Below are positions 1 through 6,267 of a DNA stretch of 24,690 nt, in pieces. The notes under the pieces are model-generated. The model made no database searches, was not told the DNA's origin, and saw only the letters and a list, made by a program, of their open reading frames with translations. Position numbers and translations under genes: made by a program. Position 1 is the stretch's first letter, and each line of letters opens with the position of its first letter. The stretch spans positions 1 to 24,690 of the forward strand of contig CALIJO010000067.1 of NCBI GenBank assembly GCA_938017655.1. Reading direction: 5' to 3'. The DNA comes from an uncultured Candidatus Saccharibacteria bacterium (lineage in GTDB: Bacteria > Patescibacteriota > Saccharimonadia > Saccharimonadales > Saccharimonadaceae).

Positions 1-43
1 AGGTGGGATATTTTCGATAAATTCGTAAACTTCAGAGTTTTAA

Positions 44-415
44 TTAAGCTAATTCGATGACAGCACCAGCTTCTTCGAGAGTTTTCTTCAAAGCTTCAGC
101 TTCGTCTTTCTTGACGTTTTCTTTTACGGTTGAAGGAGCACCATCAACGAGGGCTTTAGCTTCACCAAGACCAAGACCGGTAGCTTCTTTAACAGCCTTA
201 ATTACAGCGATCTTTTGAGCGCCAGCGTCTTTAAGGACGACGTTAAATTCAGATTTGCCTTCTTCTTCGGCAGCAGCGACAGGAGCAGCAGCAACAGCAA
301 CAGCGGCAGCAGCTGGTTCGATACCGTATTCATCTTTGAGAGTATTTTTGAGTTCGTTTACTTCAAGAACAGTAAGATTTACTAATTCTTCAGCAAGTTT
401 TTTAATATCAGCCAT
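44..415 (-). CDS. rplL: 50S ribosomal protein L7/L12 (bL12)
   Basis: This 123-residue protein forms the mobile ribosomal stalk, where L12 dimers bound to L10 recruit translational GTPases. Residues 1-30 form the helical dimerisation domain that binds L10. An Ala/Val/Pro-rich hinge follows at about 34-50. The C-terminal factor-binding domain starts near FNVVL and contains the family's [20 protein letters not shown] segment, then [11 protein letters not shown]. Length is normal for the family. A Shine-Dalgarno AAAGGT lies just upstream of the ATG on the minus strand. The gene is 45 bp downstream of rplJ in the standard order and is presumably co-transcribed from the rplJ promoter. No terminator is visible in the 43 bases left at the window edge. 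Confidence 0.97.
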   Translation of the reverse strand: MADIKKLAEELVNLTVLEVNELKNTLKDEYGIEPAAAAVAVAAAPVAAAEEEGKSEFNVVLKDAGAQKIAVIKAVKEATGLGLGEAKALVDGAPSTVKENVKKDEAEALKKTLEEAGAVIELA

Positions 416-460
416 ATTAGACCTTTCGAAAAATTAAATTTGTTATTAATAGTACACTTG

Positions 461-976
461 TTACTTGTTTTCTAAGCCAGAAACAATTCCGGAAAGACCA
501 CCAGCGAGAGCTGAGATGGAATCGTTGACTGGGGAAAGCAATTGAGCCACCACCTGGGCGACCAATTCGTTCTTGGAAGGAAGAGCTGCAAGAGCATTGA
601 TCTCTGCGGTATCCAAGGCGTTACCAGTTTCAGAAAAACCACCCAAAAGTTCGAAAGCTTTGTGGGTCTTACCAAACTCTGCCAAAATCTTAGCAGGAGC
701 GATTTCGTCGGTATCAGAAATAGCGTAAACTAATTGACCAGTGAGGTGAGTAGTGTCGGTGTCTTTGTAGACAGCGATTTCATTCATCGCAACACGAACC
801 AAGCGGTTCTTCACGATTTTGATTTTCACACCTTGCTCACGAGCACTGTGGCGTAACTCTTCGAGCTCAGCTACAGACAAACCTTGGTAGTTTGCATAAG
901 CAGTTAGTTTAGCTTCTGATAAAAGCTTAGTTAAATCTGCAACCAATGTATTCTTTTTATCTTTGGAAATTGCCAT
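461..976 (-). CDS. rplJ: 50S ribosomal protein L10 (uL10)
   Basis: L10 (171 residues) anchors the L12 dimers to 23S rRNA at the stalk base. The N-terminal globular domain (about 1-130) contains the recognisable YANYQGLSVAELEELR and VKIKIVKNRLVRVAM segments. The C-terminal helix (about 135-171), with VAQLLSPVNDSISALAGGLSG, is where L12 dimers dock. Length is typical. The start is supported by an AAGGGA Shine-Dalgarno just before the ATG. An RNA structure matching the L10 leader lies upstream, so L10 or the L10-L12 complex probably represses its own translation. rplK and rplA are not adjacent; the promoter directly upstream makes rplJ-rplL its own unit. Confidence 0.97.
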   Translation of the reverse strand: MAISKDKKNTLVADLTKLLSEAKLTAYANYQGLSVAELEELRHSAREQGVKIKIVKNRLVRVAMNEIAVYKDTDTTHLTGQLVYAISDTDEIAPAKILAEFGKTHKAFELLGGFSETGNALDTAEINALAALPSKNELVAQVVAQLLSPVNDSISALAGGLSGIVSGLENK

Positions 977-1034
977 AAAAAGTTCCCTTGATTGTTAAAT
1001 TTTTTATTAAAAAGTTTACGAATTTTTAATTTTC

Positions 1035-1108
1035 GTTACCGGAAAAATAATTTAGAAGATTTTCCTCGGTGACCTTATTAAGATTACTCCGTCACTGTCT
1101 TTGGTAAC
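1035..1108 (-). ncRNA. Ribosomal protein L10 leader (autoregulatory cis RNA)
   Basis: The 5' untranslated region of rplJ folds like the bacterial L10 leader (Rfam L10_leader). An outer helix pairs GUUACC (1108-1103) with GGUAAC (1040-1035). An inner helix pairs GUGAC (1095-1091) with GUCAC (1073-1069). The intervening bases include AAAGACAG before the inner helix, CUUAAU in its loop and CCGAGG after it. These are the conserved L10-leader bases that form the kink-turn-like L10 binding site. The element begins at about the predicted transcription start and ends some 60 nt before the rplJ start codon. Assignment rests on recalled consensus and visible pairing; a covariance-model search was not possible. 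Confidence 0.82.
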
Positions 1109-1115
1109 TTGCTAC

Positions 1116-1144
1116 ATTATATCAGAGAGAAGAGAAAAATGCAA
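1116..1144 (-). promoter_or_regulatory. Promoter of rplJ-rplL (extended -10)
   Basis: On the minus strand the -10 is TATAAT (1121-1116), preceded by TGA, giving an extended TGnTATAAT. A weak -35, TTGCAT (1144-1139), sits 17 nt upstream. The predicted start is near 1109, right at the L10 leader outer helix, so the leader is about 130 nt long. Confidence 0.75.
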
Positions 1145-1183
1145 ACCTATCTAAATACACCTAGTCAGCATATTCAAAAACGC

Positions 1184-1217
1184 AATAAATTAAAATGACC
1201 GGCAACTAGTGCCGGTC
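1184..1217 (-). terminator. Intrinsic terminator of the coiled-coil gene
   Basis: An 8-bp perfect stem pairs GACCGGCA with TGCCGGTC around the five-base loop ACTAG (1197-1217). Read on the minus strand it is followed by the T-rich run ATTTTAATTTATT. It lies 62 bp past the stop codon of the minus-strand gene at 1279-1983 and insulates it from rplJ. Confidence 0.7.
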
Positions 1218-1278
1218 TTAGTATTTGGTTATAATGCATCTCGCTTTTCATGAACAAGTGCAATATCTACTTTGTCAA

Positions 1279-1983
1279 TCAAGTGACATTTTTTGAATTT
1301 TGGTCCGGCTTCGCCTCTTCAAGCTTATGAATGAGGGCAAATTGAACCTGCTTAAGTTGTTCATGAAGACGATCAAGCTCAGACTTAGCGGAGTCACACC
1401 GAGACTTTAATTCGTTAAACCCCACCTGCACTAATTCATGTCTAGATTTTGCAAGCTCAAAAGAAGCTTTTGCACGACTATACATTGATGAATCCGTTTT
1501 TGGAGCCAAAGCCTCCGCATTAGATTTGGCCTGTTTAACTTCACGGGCAAGTTCCGATATCTCGGCATCCAATGCATTACAGCGATCTCTATGCTCATAT
1601 CCTCGTCGGGAAAAATATGGGGCATCAGCTTTATCCCCATACAGATATACACGACTAACCTCATCGAAGCATTTCTGCATAGCACGGTGTTCGGCATCGG
1701 CTTCATGTTTCAAAGACTCAATTCGCGAATTATTACGATCACGAATTTGCATATACGCGCCCCAAATAAAATCACGGGACGAACGCGTAGACTGCATTAC
1801 CTCGTACTCATGGTTCATACGCTCCCTAGCGCGGACACGTTCCTCCCAACACGCCTGCATAGTATCGTAAACCACATTGGTTTGCTTTTGTAAATCCATA
1901 AATTTCTGAAAAACAACTTGCCTTTGTTCAAAAAATGACTGCTGTTCTAACTTCAATCTGTCCAGTTCTGGATTTCTTGACAT
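1279..1983 (-). CDS. Uncharacterised coiled-coil protein
   Basis: I do not recognise this 234-residue protein. It is highly charged and almost entirely helical in character. Long heptad-like stretches occupy about residues 5-110 and 135-220, with few prolines. A short break rich in Tyr/Phe/Asp (VYLYGDKADAPYFSRRGYEHRD, residues 111-132) separates two helical halves. There is no signal peptide, membrane segment or enzyme motif, so a soluble structural or scaffold role is possible but unproven. A GGTGAT-type ribosome binding site precedes the ATG. The gene is monocistronic, with its own promoter (TTGATT-17-TAGAAT) and terminator. It sits between ribosomal genes and a decayed accessory region. 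Confidence 0.8.
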   Translation of the reverse strand: MSRNPELDRLKLEQQSFFEQRQVVFQKFMDLQKQTNVVYDTMQACWEERVRARERMNHEYEVMQSTRSSRDFIWGAYMQIRDRNNSRIESLKHEADAEHRAMQKCFDEVSRVYLYGDKADAPYFSRRGYEHRDRCNALDAEISELAREVKQAKSNAEALAPKTDSSMYSRAKASFELAKSRHELVQVGFNELKSRCDSAKSELDRLHEQLKQVQFALIHKLEEAKPDQNSKNVT

Positions 1984-2047
1984 ACACGATCACCACCCTT
2001 TCTTAAAGAACAAAGCTATGTTTTTAGCTTAACGTAGAAACAAGTAT

Positions 2048-2076
2048 ATTCTACAATACTTTGTATAAAAAATCAA
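2048..2076 (-). promoter_or_regulatory. Promoter of the coiled-coil gene
   Basis: On the minus strand, -35 TTGATT (2076-2071) and -10 TAGAAT (2053-2048) are separated by exactly 17 nt. The predicted start is near 2041, giving a leader of about 58 nt with a Shine-Dalgarno before the ATG at 1983. Confidence 0.65.
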
Positions 2077-2103
2077 GTGCACCGTTAAGGTCCAGAACAA
2101 CTT

Positions 2104-3294
2104 TTAGCCCTCCAGTAGCCAATCAGCAATATCAACAATACAGATACCCTCATATCGCATCTCGTGTTGCCTCGTGCCAGCGATGAGGAGTTTGCTATAG
2201 CCACCAGGTATATTGATGAGAGGAGTGACTTCACGCTCCATCGTTTCACGCTCTGTAATCATATAGGAAACCTGGATATAAGTTTTTTCACCATCCTTGA
2301 TTGCGACAAAATCAATCTCGCCGTTCCGCATTGCTCCAACATACACCTCGTAACCCCTCCGCATCAACTCTATCGCTACGATATTTTCGTAAACATCGCC
2401 GAAGTTTGGCGTTCTTGTGCCGAGTTTGGCGTAACGGAAAGCGTGGTCTGATAAATAGTATTTATCCGTAGATACGAGGTAACGCTTGCCCTTGATGTCA
2501 TAGCGTCGCACCTTATAGAACGCATACGCCTCGCAGAGGTATTTCACATACGCACCGATAGTTTTATCGGTCGCTTCGAGATGGTTAGACTTCAAAACAT
2601 TGGCAATGTTGCGAGCAGAGGTTGGTTTCGAGATATTGTCCATCAGAAAGTCAGATACGCCATCCATCACGGCTGGGTTTTTCACTCCGTGCTTATCTTC
2701 GATGTCTCGCACAATCATCGTATCGTAGGCTTCTTTGATGTAGTTGTATTTTTTCTTGATGGTGTCATACTCATACGAGCCAGCAATGCCACCCCCATCT
2801 GCATATTTCTCTAGGGCTTCATATTTATCCTTGTAACCAAAATACTCGACAAATTCGGCAAAAGAGAATGGTTAGACTTCAATAGTGTAGGTTCGCCCCA
2901 CAAAAAGCGTGGCAAGGTCACTACCAGCGAAAGAAGCATTGGAGCCTGTGATGTAGATGTCGTATTTATGGGCAGCGTGGAGGCTATTTAAGGCTAATTC
3001 AAAGCCCTCACACATCTGCACCTCATCAATGAGCAGGAGATTATTTTTTACCCTCAACATATCGCTCCTCGACATAATCGTTTAGAACATGATATTCTCG
3101 CAACTTCTCATATTTCAGGGAAGAAAGGTCGAAACTGATGATATTAGCATCACCAATGTTCTTCTTGATATATTTCTTGAGGTCATCAAGTAGAATGAAC
3201 TTACCATTTCGCCTTGCGCCAGTGATAACCTTAATATCTTCTGTGCCCATTACGCCGATAATCTCATTTAGGTTTTTCGTTTAATTCTTGCCAC
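2104..3294 (-). pseudogene. AAA ATPase with DUF4143 domain, disrupted
   Basis: Conceptual repair gives a 396-residue protein of the AAA/DUF4143 ATPase family, whose usual length is about 400. The likely start is GTG at 3294 behind AAAAGGA (MARIKRKT). A one-base loss near 3270 then shifts into LNEIIGVMGTEDIKVITGARR. A one-base gain in the six-T run 3044-3049 (plus strand) breaks the frame before [10 protein letters not shown] (Walker B). An in-frame TAA at 2872-2874 interrupts TIEV/PFSFAEFVEYFG. The DUF4143 and nuclease-fold-like C terminus (GEIDFVAIKDGEKTYIQVSY) follow intact. Walker A reads GARRNGKF, lacking the Ser/Thr after Lys. The total span remains a multiple of three once both indels are corrected. 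These ATPases are common accessory genes of unclear function. Decay is the simplest reading; one or both indels could be sequencing errors, but the nonsense codon and Walker A change are harder to dismiss. Confidence 0.85.
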
Positions 3295-3321
3295 AGTTTG
3301 TCCTTTTCTCAAAAAGCACCT

Positions 3322-3358
3322 ATTACGCAAAATTACAATTTTTGCAAAAATGCGTAAT
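3322..3358. repeat. Nested inverted repeat upstream of the ATPase pseudogene
   Basis: ATTACGCA (3322-3329) is mirrored by TGCGTAAT (3351-3358). Inside lies the 12-base palindrome TTTTTGCAAAAA (3339-3350). A second pairing, GCAAAATT with AATTTTTGC (3327-3345), is also possible. On the minus strand the element covers a plausible weak promoter (TTGCAA, 16 nt, TAATAG) for the ATPase, so it could have been an operator or transcript-end hairpin. Function is unknown. Confidence 0.5.
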
Positions 3359-3422
3359 GGGATTTAGCTGGACGAAAATAGGATTATTTGTAGATGAGCT
3401 TGCTGGTTTTTGATTATGTTTA

Positions 3423-3437
3423 TGGTAGAATAGAGAC
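3423..3437 (+). promoter_or_regulatory. Promoter of the BspA-like gene, leaderless type
   Basis: TGG followed by TAGAAT (3426-3431) forms an extended -10. Only six bases (AGAGAC) separate it from the ATG at 3438, so transcription should start at the start codon. There is no ribosome binding site and no good -35. Confidence 0.65.
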
Positions 3438-5052
3438 ATGCCAAAAATCACCTTCTCTCATAATTTTTTGTGGATACATTTTCGAAGGAACTTTACTTTT
3501 CTATTAGGACTTTGTTTGTCGCTTTTTATTTTTAACTTTAATTCTGCTTCAGTTTTTGCTCTGTATACTCCGACACTTTCGGCCTCGGTAGATAATACTG
3601 TGGCTTCGGTCAATGGAAACCAAGTAATAAACTCTACGAATAAAACCACAGAAATTCCCTTAAACCTTACAGTAAATACAAACAATAAGACTGGCTATAC
3701 GGCAACTTTGAATTCAGAGACCGATGAAACGGCGCTAGTAAATAATGATTCTTCAAATGGTGCGAAAATTAATTCGATCTCTTCCACTGGGCTATTAGGA
3801 GATTTTTCTAATAATACTTGGGGTTATAAGTTTGGGGCGTCCACGAACTATGCACCGATTCCAGCATTGTCTACCCCAGCACAAATCTTGCAGACTACTG
3901 GAAAGACCAATGGCAATGAAACGAATAGCATCAAAATTGGCATGAAACTAAGTGATAATCTTGAAAGTGGCAGATATACAAATAAACTAATATTTTCCAT
4001 TCTAACAAATAACTATAATCATATCGCCATCATGACAGAGGGCCCGGATTTTAATACAAAAACTAAGAGCCTTAGGAGCCGCTACGGATAAAATTGAGCA
4101 CTTCAAGAAAAGTTCCGTAGCGCCAGCTGCATCCATGAATGCAGTAAATATCGATGACGAAGAATCTGATTATGAAATTAAGCTTTGGTTAGACCCGACC
4201 GATAAAACAGCTTATTACTATGCCGAATCGGAGAAGGTCTATTTAAATGTGGATAGCGGGTTGATGTTCTATCGAGAATATAATGAACAAAAAATCAAAA
4301 ACATCGTAGAGCTTGATCTCTCCAACTTCGACACCTCGAAGGTGACGGATATGCAATTTATGTTTTCTGGCATGTCTAGTCTCACTACTCTTGATCTCTC
4401 TAACTTCGATACTTCACAGGTAACAGATATGAAATATATGTTCCGTGACATGTCCAGTCTCACTACCCTTAATCTCTCTAACTTCGATACCTCGAGGGTG
4501 ACGAATATGGAAGTTATGTTTTATGGCATGTCTAGTCTCACTTCTCTTGATCTCTCCAACTTCGACACCTCCCAGGTGAAATATATGGATTATATGTTCT
4601 CTTATATGTCTAGTCTCACCACGCTAGATCTCTCCAACTTCGACACCTCCCAGGTGGCATATATGAATAGTATGTTTTCTGGCACGTCTCTCACTAGTCT
4701 TAATCTTTCTAACTTTGACACTTCCAAAGTGATGAAAATGAGTAATATGTTTTTTAATATGCGCAATCTCACTTCGCTTAACCTTACTAACTTTAACACC
4801 TCCAAGGTGACGGATATGGAGGATATGTTCTCGCTCTCAAACGACTATGCATCTGATGATAAGTTAGAAAAAATATACGCGAACAATGATTTTGATATAT
4901 CTAAGCTTACAGCTTTTTCCAATATGTTCAGAAATCGCAAAAAACTTCGAGGTGGTAACGGCTCATACCTAGCCAATCCATCTACGGCAGACAAAACTTG
5001 GCTTCGTGTGGATCGCCCTGGAGTGCAGGGTTATTTTACGCGCAAGCCCTAG
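3438..5052 (+). pseudogene. Secreted BspA-like LRR surface protein, split by a +1 frameshift
   Basis: Two consecutive open frames (3438-4091 and 4135-5052) form one protein of 537 residues after removing one base. The N terminus has a signal peptide (basic HFRRN, hydrophobic FTFLLGLCLSLFIFNF, then ASVFA). A beta-rich Thr/Asn/Ser domain follows to about residue 200. Deleting one A from the five-A run 4058-4062 joins the first frame to LRALGAATDKIEHFKKS and on to the second. The second part carries seven BspA/DUF285 repeats of about 26 residues (pattern LDLSNFDTSxVTDMxxMF). Such proteins are typically adhesins. No LPXTG motif or C-terminal anchor is present; it ends GYFTRKP. The shift may be phase variation, true decay or a homopolymer error. 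Transcription starts from a leaderless-type promoter. Confidence 0.85.
4312..4860 (+). repeat. Seven BspA-type 78-bp coding repeats
   Basis: Repeat units begin at 4312, 4390, 4468, 4546, 4624, 4699 and 4777. The period is 78 bp, except for one 75-bp unit lacking a residue (SGTSLTS). Each encodes a leucine-rich-repeat-like module with conserved LDLSNFDTS and a Met-x-x-Met-Phe. DNA identity between units is high enough for recombination to change copy number. Confidence 0.9.
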
Positions 5053-5100
5053 GGAGTAAATAAATTATTTACATTAAGGTTCCAGGACCCTTACAACAAA

Positions 5101-5122
5101 TATTGGCGAAATCTTGCCAATA
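5101..5122 (-). terminator. Possible terminator of rlmH
   Basis: TATTGGC (5101-5107) pairs with GCCAATA (5116-5122) around an eight-base loop. On the minus strand the hairpin is followed by TTTGTTGT, a weak U-tract, about 40 bp past the rlmH stop. On the plus strand it is followed by A residues, so it would terminate the BspA gene poorly. Confidence 0.45.
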
Positions 5123-5163
5123 AAAAAGGTAGACTCCATACTAAAAATAATCAATCCTAGATT

Positions 5164-5595
5164 TTATTCGTGATGGTATTTTCCACCATGTAAAATTTCT
5201 TGTGTGCGATAAATCTGCTCCACTAGCATCACGCGCATCAATTGGTGAGGGAAGACCAAGTTCGAAAAGCTCCAGACCACGTCAGACTTCTTCCTCACTT
5301 CTTCCGTCACGCCATACGCACCGCCAATAATTAAGACAATTTCTTTCCCAAAATTAAACTCGCGTGACATAATTTCCGCAATTTGGCCATTCTTGAAATT
5401 CACTCCGCGCTCATCAAGCAAAATCACAAATTCTCGACCCGTGAACGGCCAGTTAGCTAAATACTCATCAAGTTTTTTCTCCTCCAGAAACTGCCATCTC
5501 ACATCAAACGGTTTTTTCAAACGCTTTTCGTATTCCGAAATTAAACCCACAATCTCTGGAATATGTTTCTTTCCACCAGCAATAATTTTAATCAT
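5164..5595 (-). CDS. rlmH: 23S rRNA pseudouridine-1915 N3-methyltransferase RlmH
   Basis: RlmH (YbeA, SPOUT superfamily) methylates N3 of pseudouridine 1915 in helix 69 of 23S rRNA on assembled ribosomes, using S-adenosylmethionine. The protein has 143 residues, slightly below the usual 155-160. The trefoil-knot cofactor site is visible as LIIGGAYGV, preceded by FVILLDERG. The C-terminal FSNLVFPHQLMRVMLVEQIYRTQEILHGGKYHH is the family signature and forms the substrate-binding tail. I chose ATG 5595 (MIKIIAGGKKHI) over an upstream ATG at 5640. It fits the family N terminus, and a TATGAT -10 ends six bases before it. Transcription is divergent from the dnaX operon. Confidence 0.95.
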   Translation of the reverse strand: MIKIIAGGKKHIPEIVGLISEYEKRLKKPFDVRWQFLEEKKLDEYLANWPFTGREFVILLDERGVNFKNGQIAEIMSREFNFGKEIVLIIGGAYGVTEEVRKKSDVVWSFSNLVFPHQLMRVMLVEQIYRTQEILHGGKYHHE

Positions 5596-5607
5596 ACTTC
5601 TATCATA
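5596..5607 (-). promoter_or_regulatory. Promoter of rlmH, leaderless type
   Basis: On the minus strand TATGAT (5607-5602) is followed by six bases (AGAAGT) and then the ATG at 5595, so the transcript should begin at the start codon. No -35 match is seen at 17 nt. Confidence 0.55.
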
Positions 5608-5680
5608 AACGATTTTTTGAAAAATAGCATTTTTTAACATATTTTATTCATAAAGTCCACTAATTTTAACCTTATCTTTC

Positions 5681-5709
5681 TTGACATTTTTCTAAAAAGG
5701 CCGTACGAT
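5681..5709 (+). promoter_or_regulatory. Promoter of the unknown gene-dnaX-dnaB operon
   Basis: A perfect -35 TTGACA (5681-5686) is 17 nt from TACGAT (5704-5709). An overlapping TAGAAT (5710-5715) is an alternative -10 but with a 23-nt spacer. The predicted start is near 5716, leaving about 30 nt of leader with AGGA nine bases before the ATG at 5747. Confidence 0.65.
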
Positions 5710-5746
5710 TAGAATGATATTTATTAAACAGACAGGATGCGAGGTG

Positions 5747-6265
5747 ATGTCTGAATTACCAGAAAAACAAATAAAACGACTCCGTTCTCTTATTCAAGAA
5801 GCAGAAACCAATTTGGCCGCCGCCAAAGAACTTTTGATTTCAATGCTCGGAGACGGAGAAACCATTACTACTCCGAGAGAAGTAGTCATTAGTAATAACG
5901 AAGGCAAGATTATCGAAGGTGTCTTTGATGGTCAAATTATGATTGACCAAGACGGTAAGAACTATCCAGTTCCAGCCAACTACGCCAGTAAGTCCAAGCT
6001 TGTCGAAGGTGACATTATGAAGCTCACCATCACGAAGGAAGGCAAATTCCTCTACAAGCAAATCGGACCAGTCGAGCGCAAGACCGTGATCGGTACTTTG
6101 ATTCGCCATGACGACAAATATTTTGTCGAAGTTAATGGTCGAGAATACGAAATTCTTTATGCATCGGTAACCTATTTCCGTCTCAAAGAAGGTTCTCAGG
6201 TTTCAGTAGTCATTCCAGCGAACAACGATGACGCCAATTGGGCTGCCGTCGAGGCGTCGCTCTAA
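5747..6265 (+). CDS. Conserved hypothetical protein heading the dnaX-dnaB operon
   Basis: I have no functional name for this 172-residue soluble protein. Residues 1-35 form a charged, probably coiled-coil helix (LPEKQIKRLRSLIQEAETNLAAAKELL). The rest looks like two small beta-barrel modules. The first is about 50-110, with GVFDGQIMIDQDGKNYPVP and SKLVEGDIMKLTI; the second is about 115-172, with RHDDKYFVEVNGREYEILYA. The phrase KLVEGDIMKL resembles OB/RNA-binding-type beta folds, but that is a guess. I chose ATG 5747 over 5714 because AGGA lies nine bases upstream and 5714 lies at or before the predicted transcription start. It is followed two bases later by dnaX. The shared operon suggests a replication or nucleic-acid role. 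I recall similar sequences in other Patescibacteria without function. Confidence 0.85.
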   Translation: MSELPEKQIKRLRSLIQEAETNLAAAKELLISMLGDGETITTPREVVISNNEGKIIEGVFDGQIMIDQDGKNYPVPANYASKSKLVEGDIMKLTITKEGKFLYKQIGPVERKTVIGTLIRHDDKYFVEVNGREYEILYASVTYFRLKEGSQVSVVIPANNDDANWAAVEASL

Positions 6266-6267
6266 AT

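Noticed and set aside
1226..1231. TATAAT on the plus strand past the coiled-coil gene
   Set aside because: There is no TGn or -35, and it points into the antisense of that gene with no plus-strand reading frame of note.
1526..1870. Plus-strand open frame opposite the coiled-coil gene
   Set aside because: It is a shadow of the minus-strand gene, with no ribosome binding site and cysteine/serine-rich unnatural composition.
4312..4860. CRISPR-like regularly spaced repeats
   Set aside because: The 78-bp units are coding, have no unique spacers, and encode the BspA repeat.
5714..5746. Upstream ATG start for the operon-leading gene
   Set aside because: It precedes or coincides with the predicted transcription start and lacks a ribosome binding site; 5747 has AGGA nine bases upstream.
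6238..6267. Upstream TTG start adding ten residues to DnaX
   Set aside because: It lies within the preceding gene; MTKALYRKYRP at 6268 is the canonical DnaX start.
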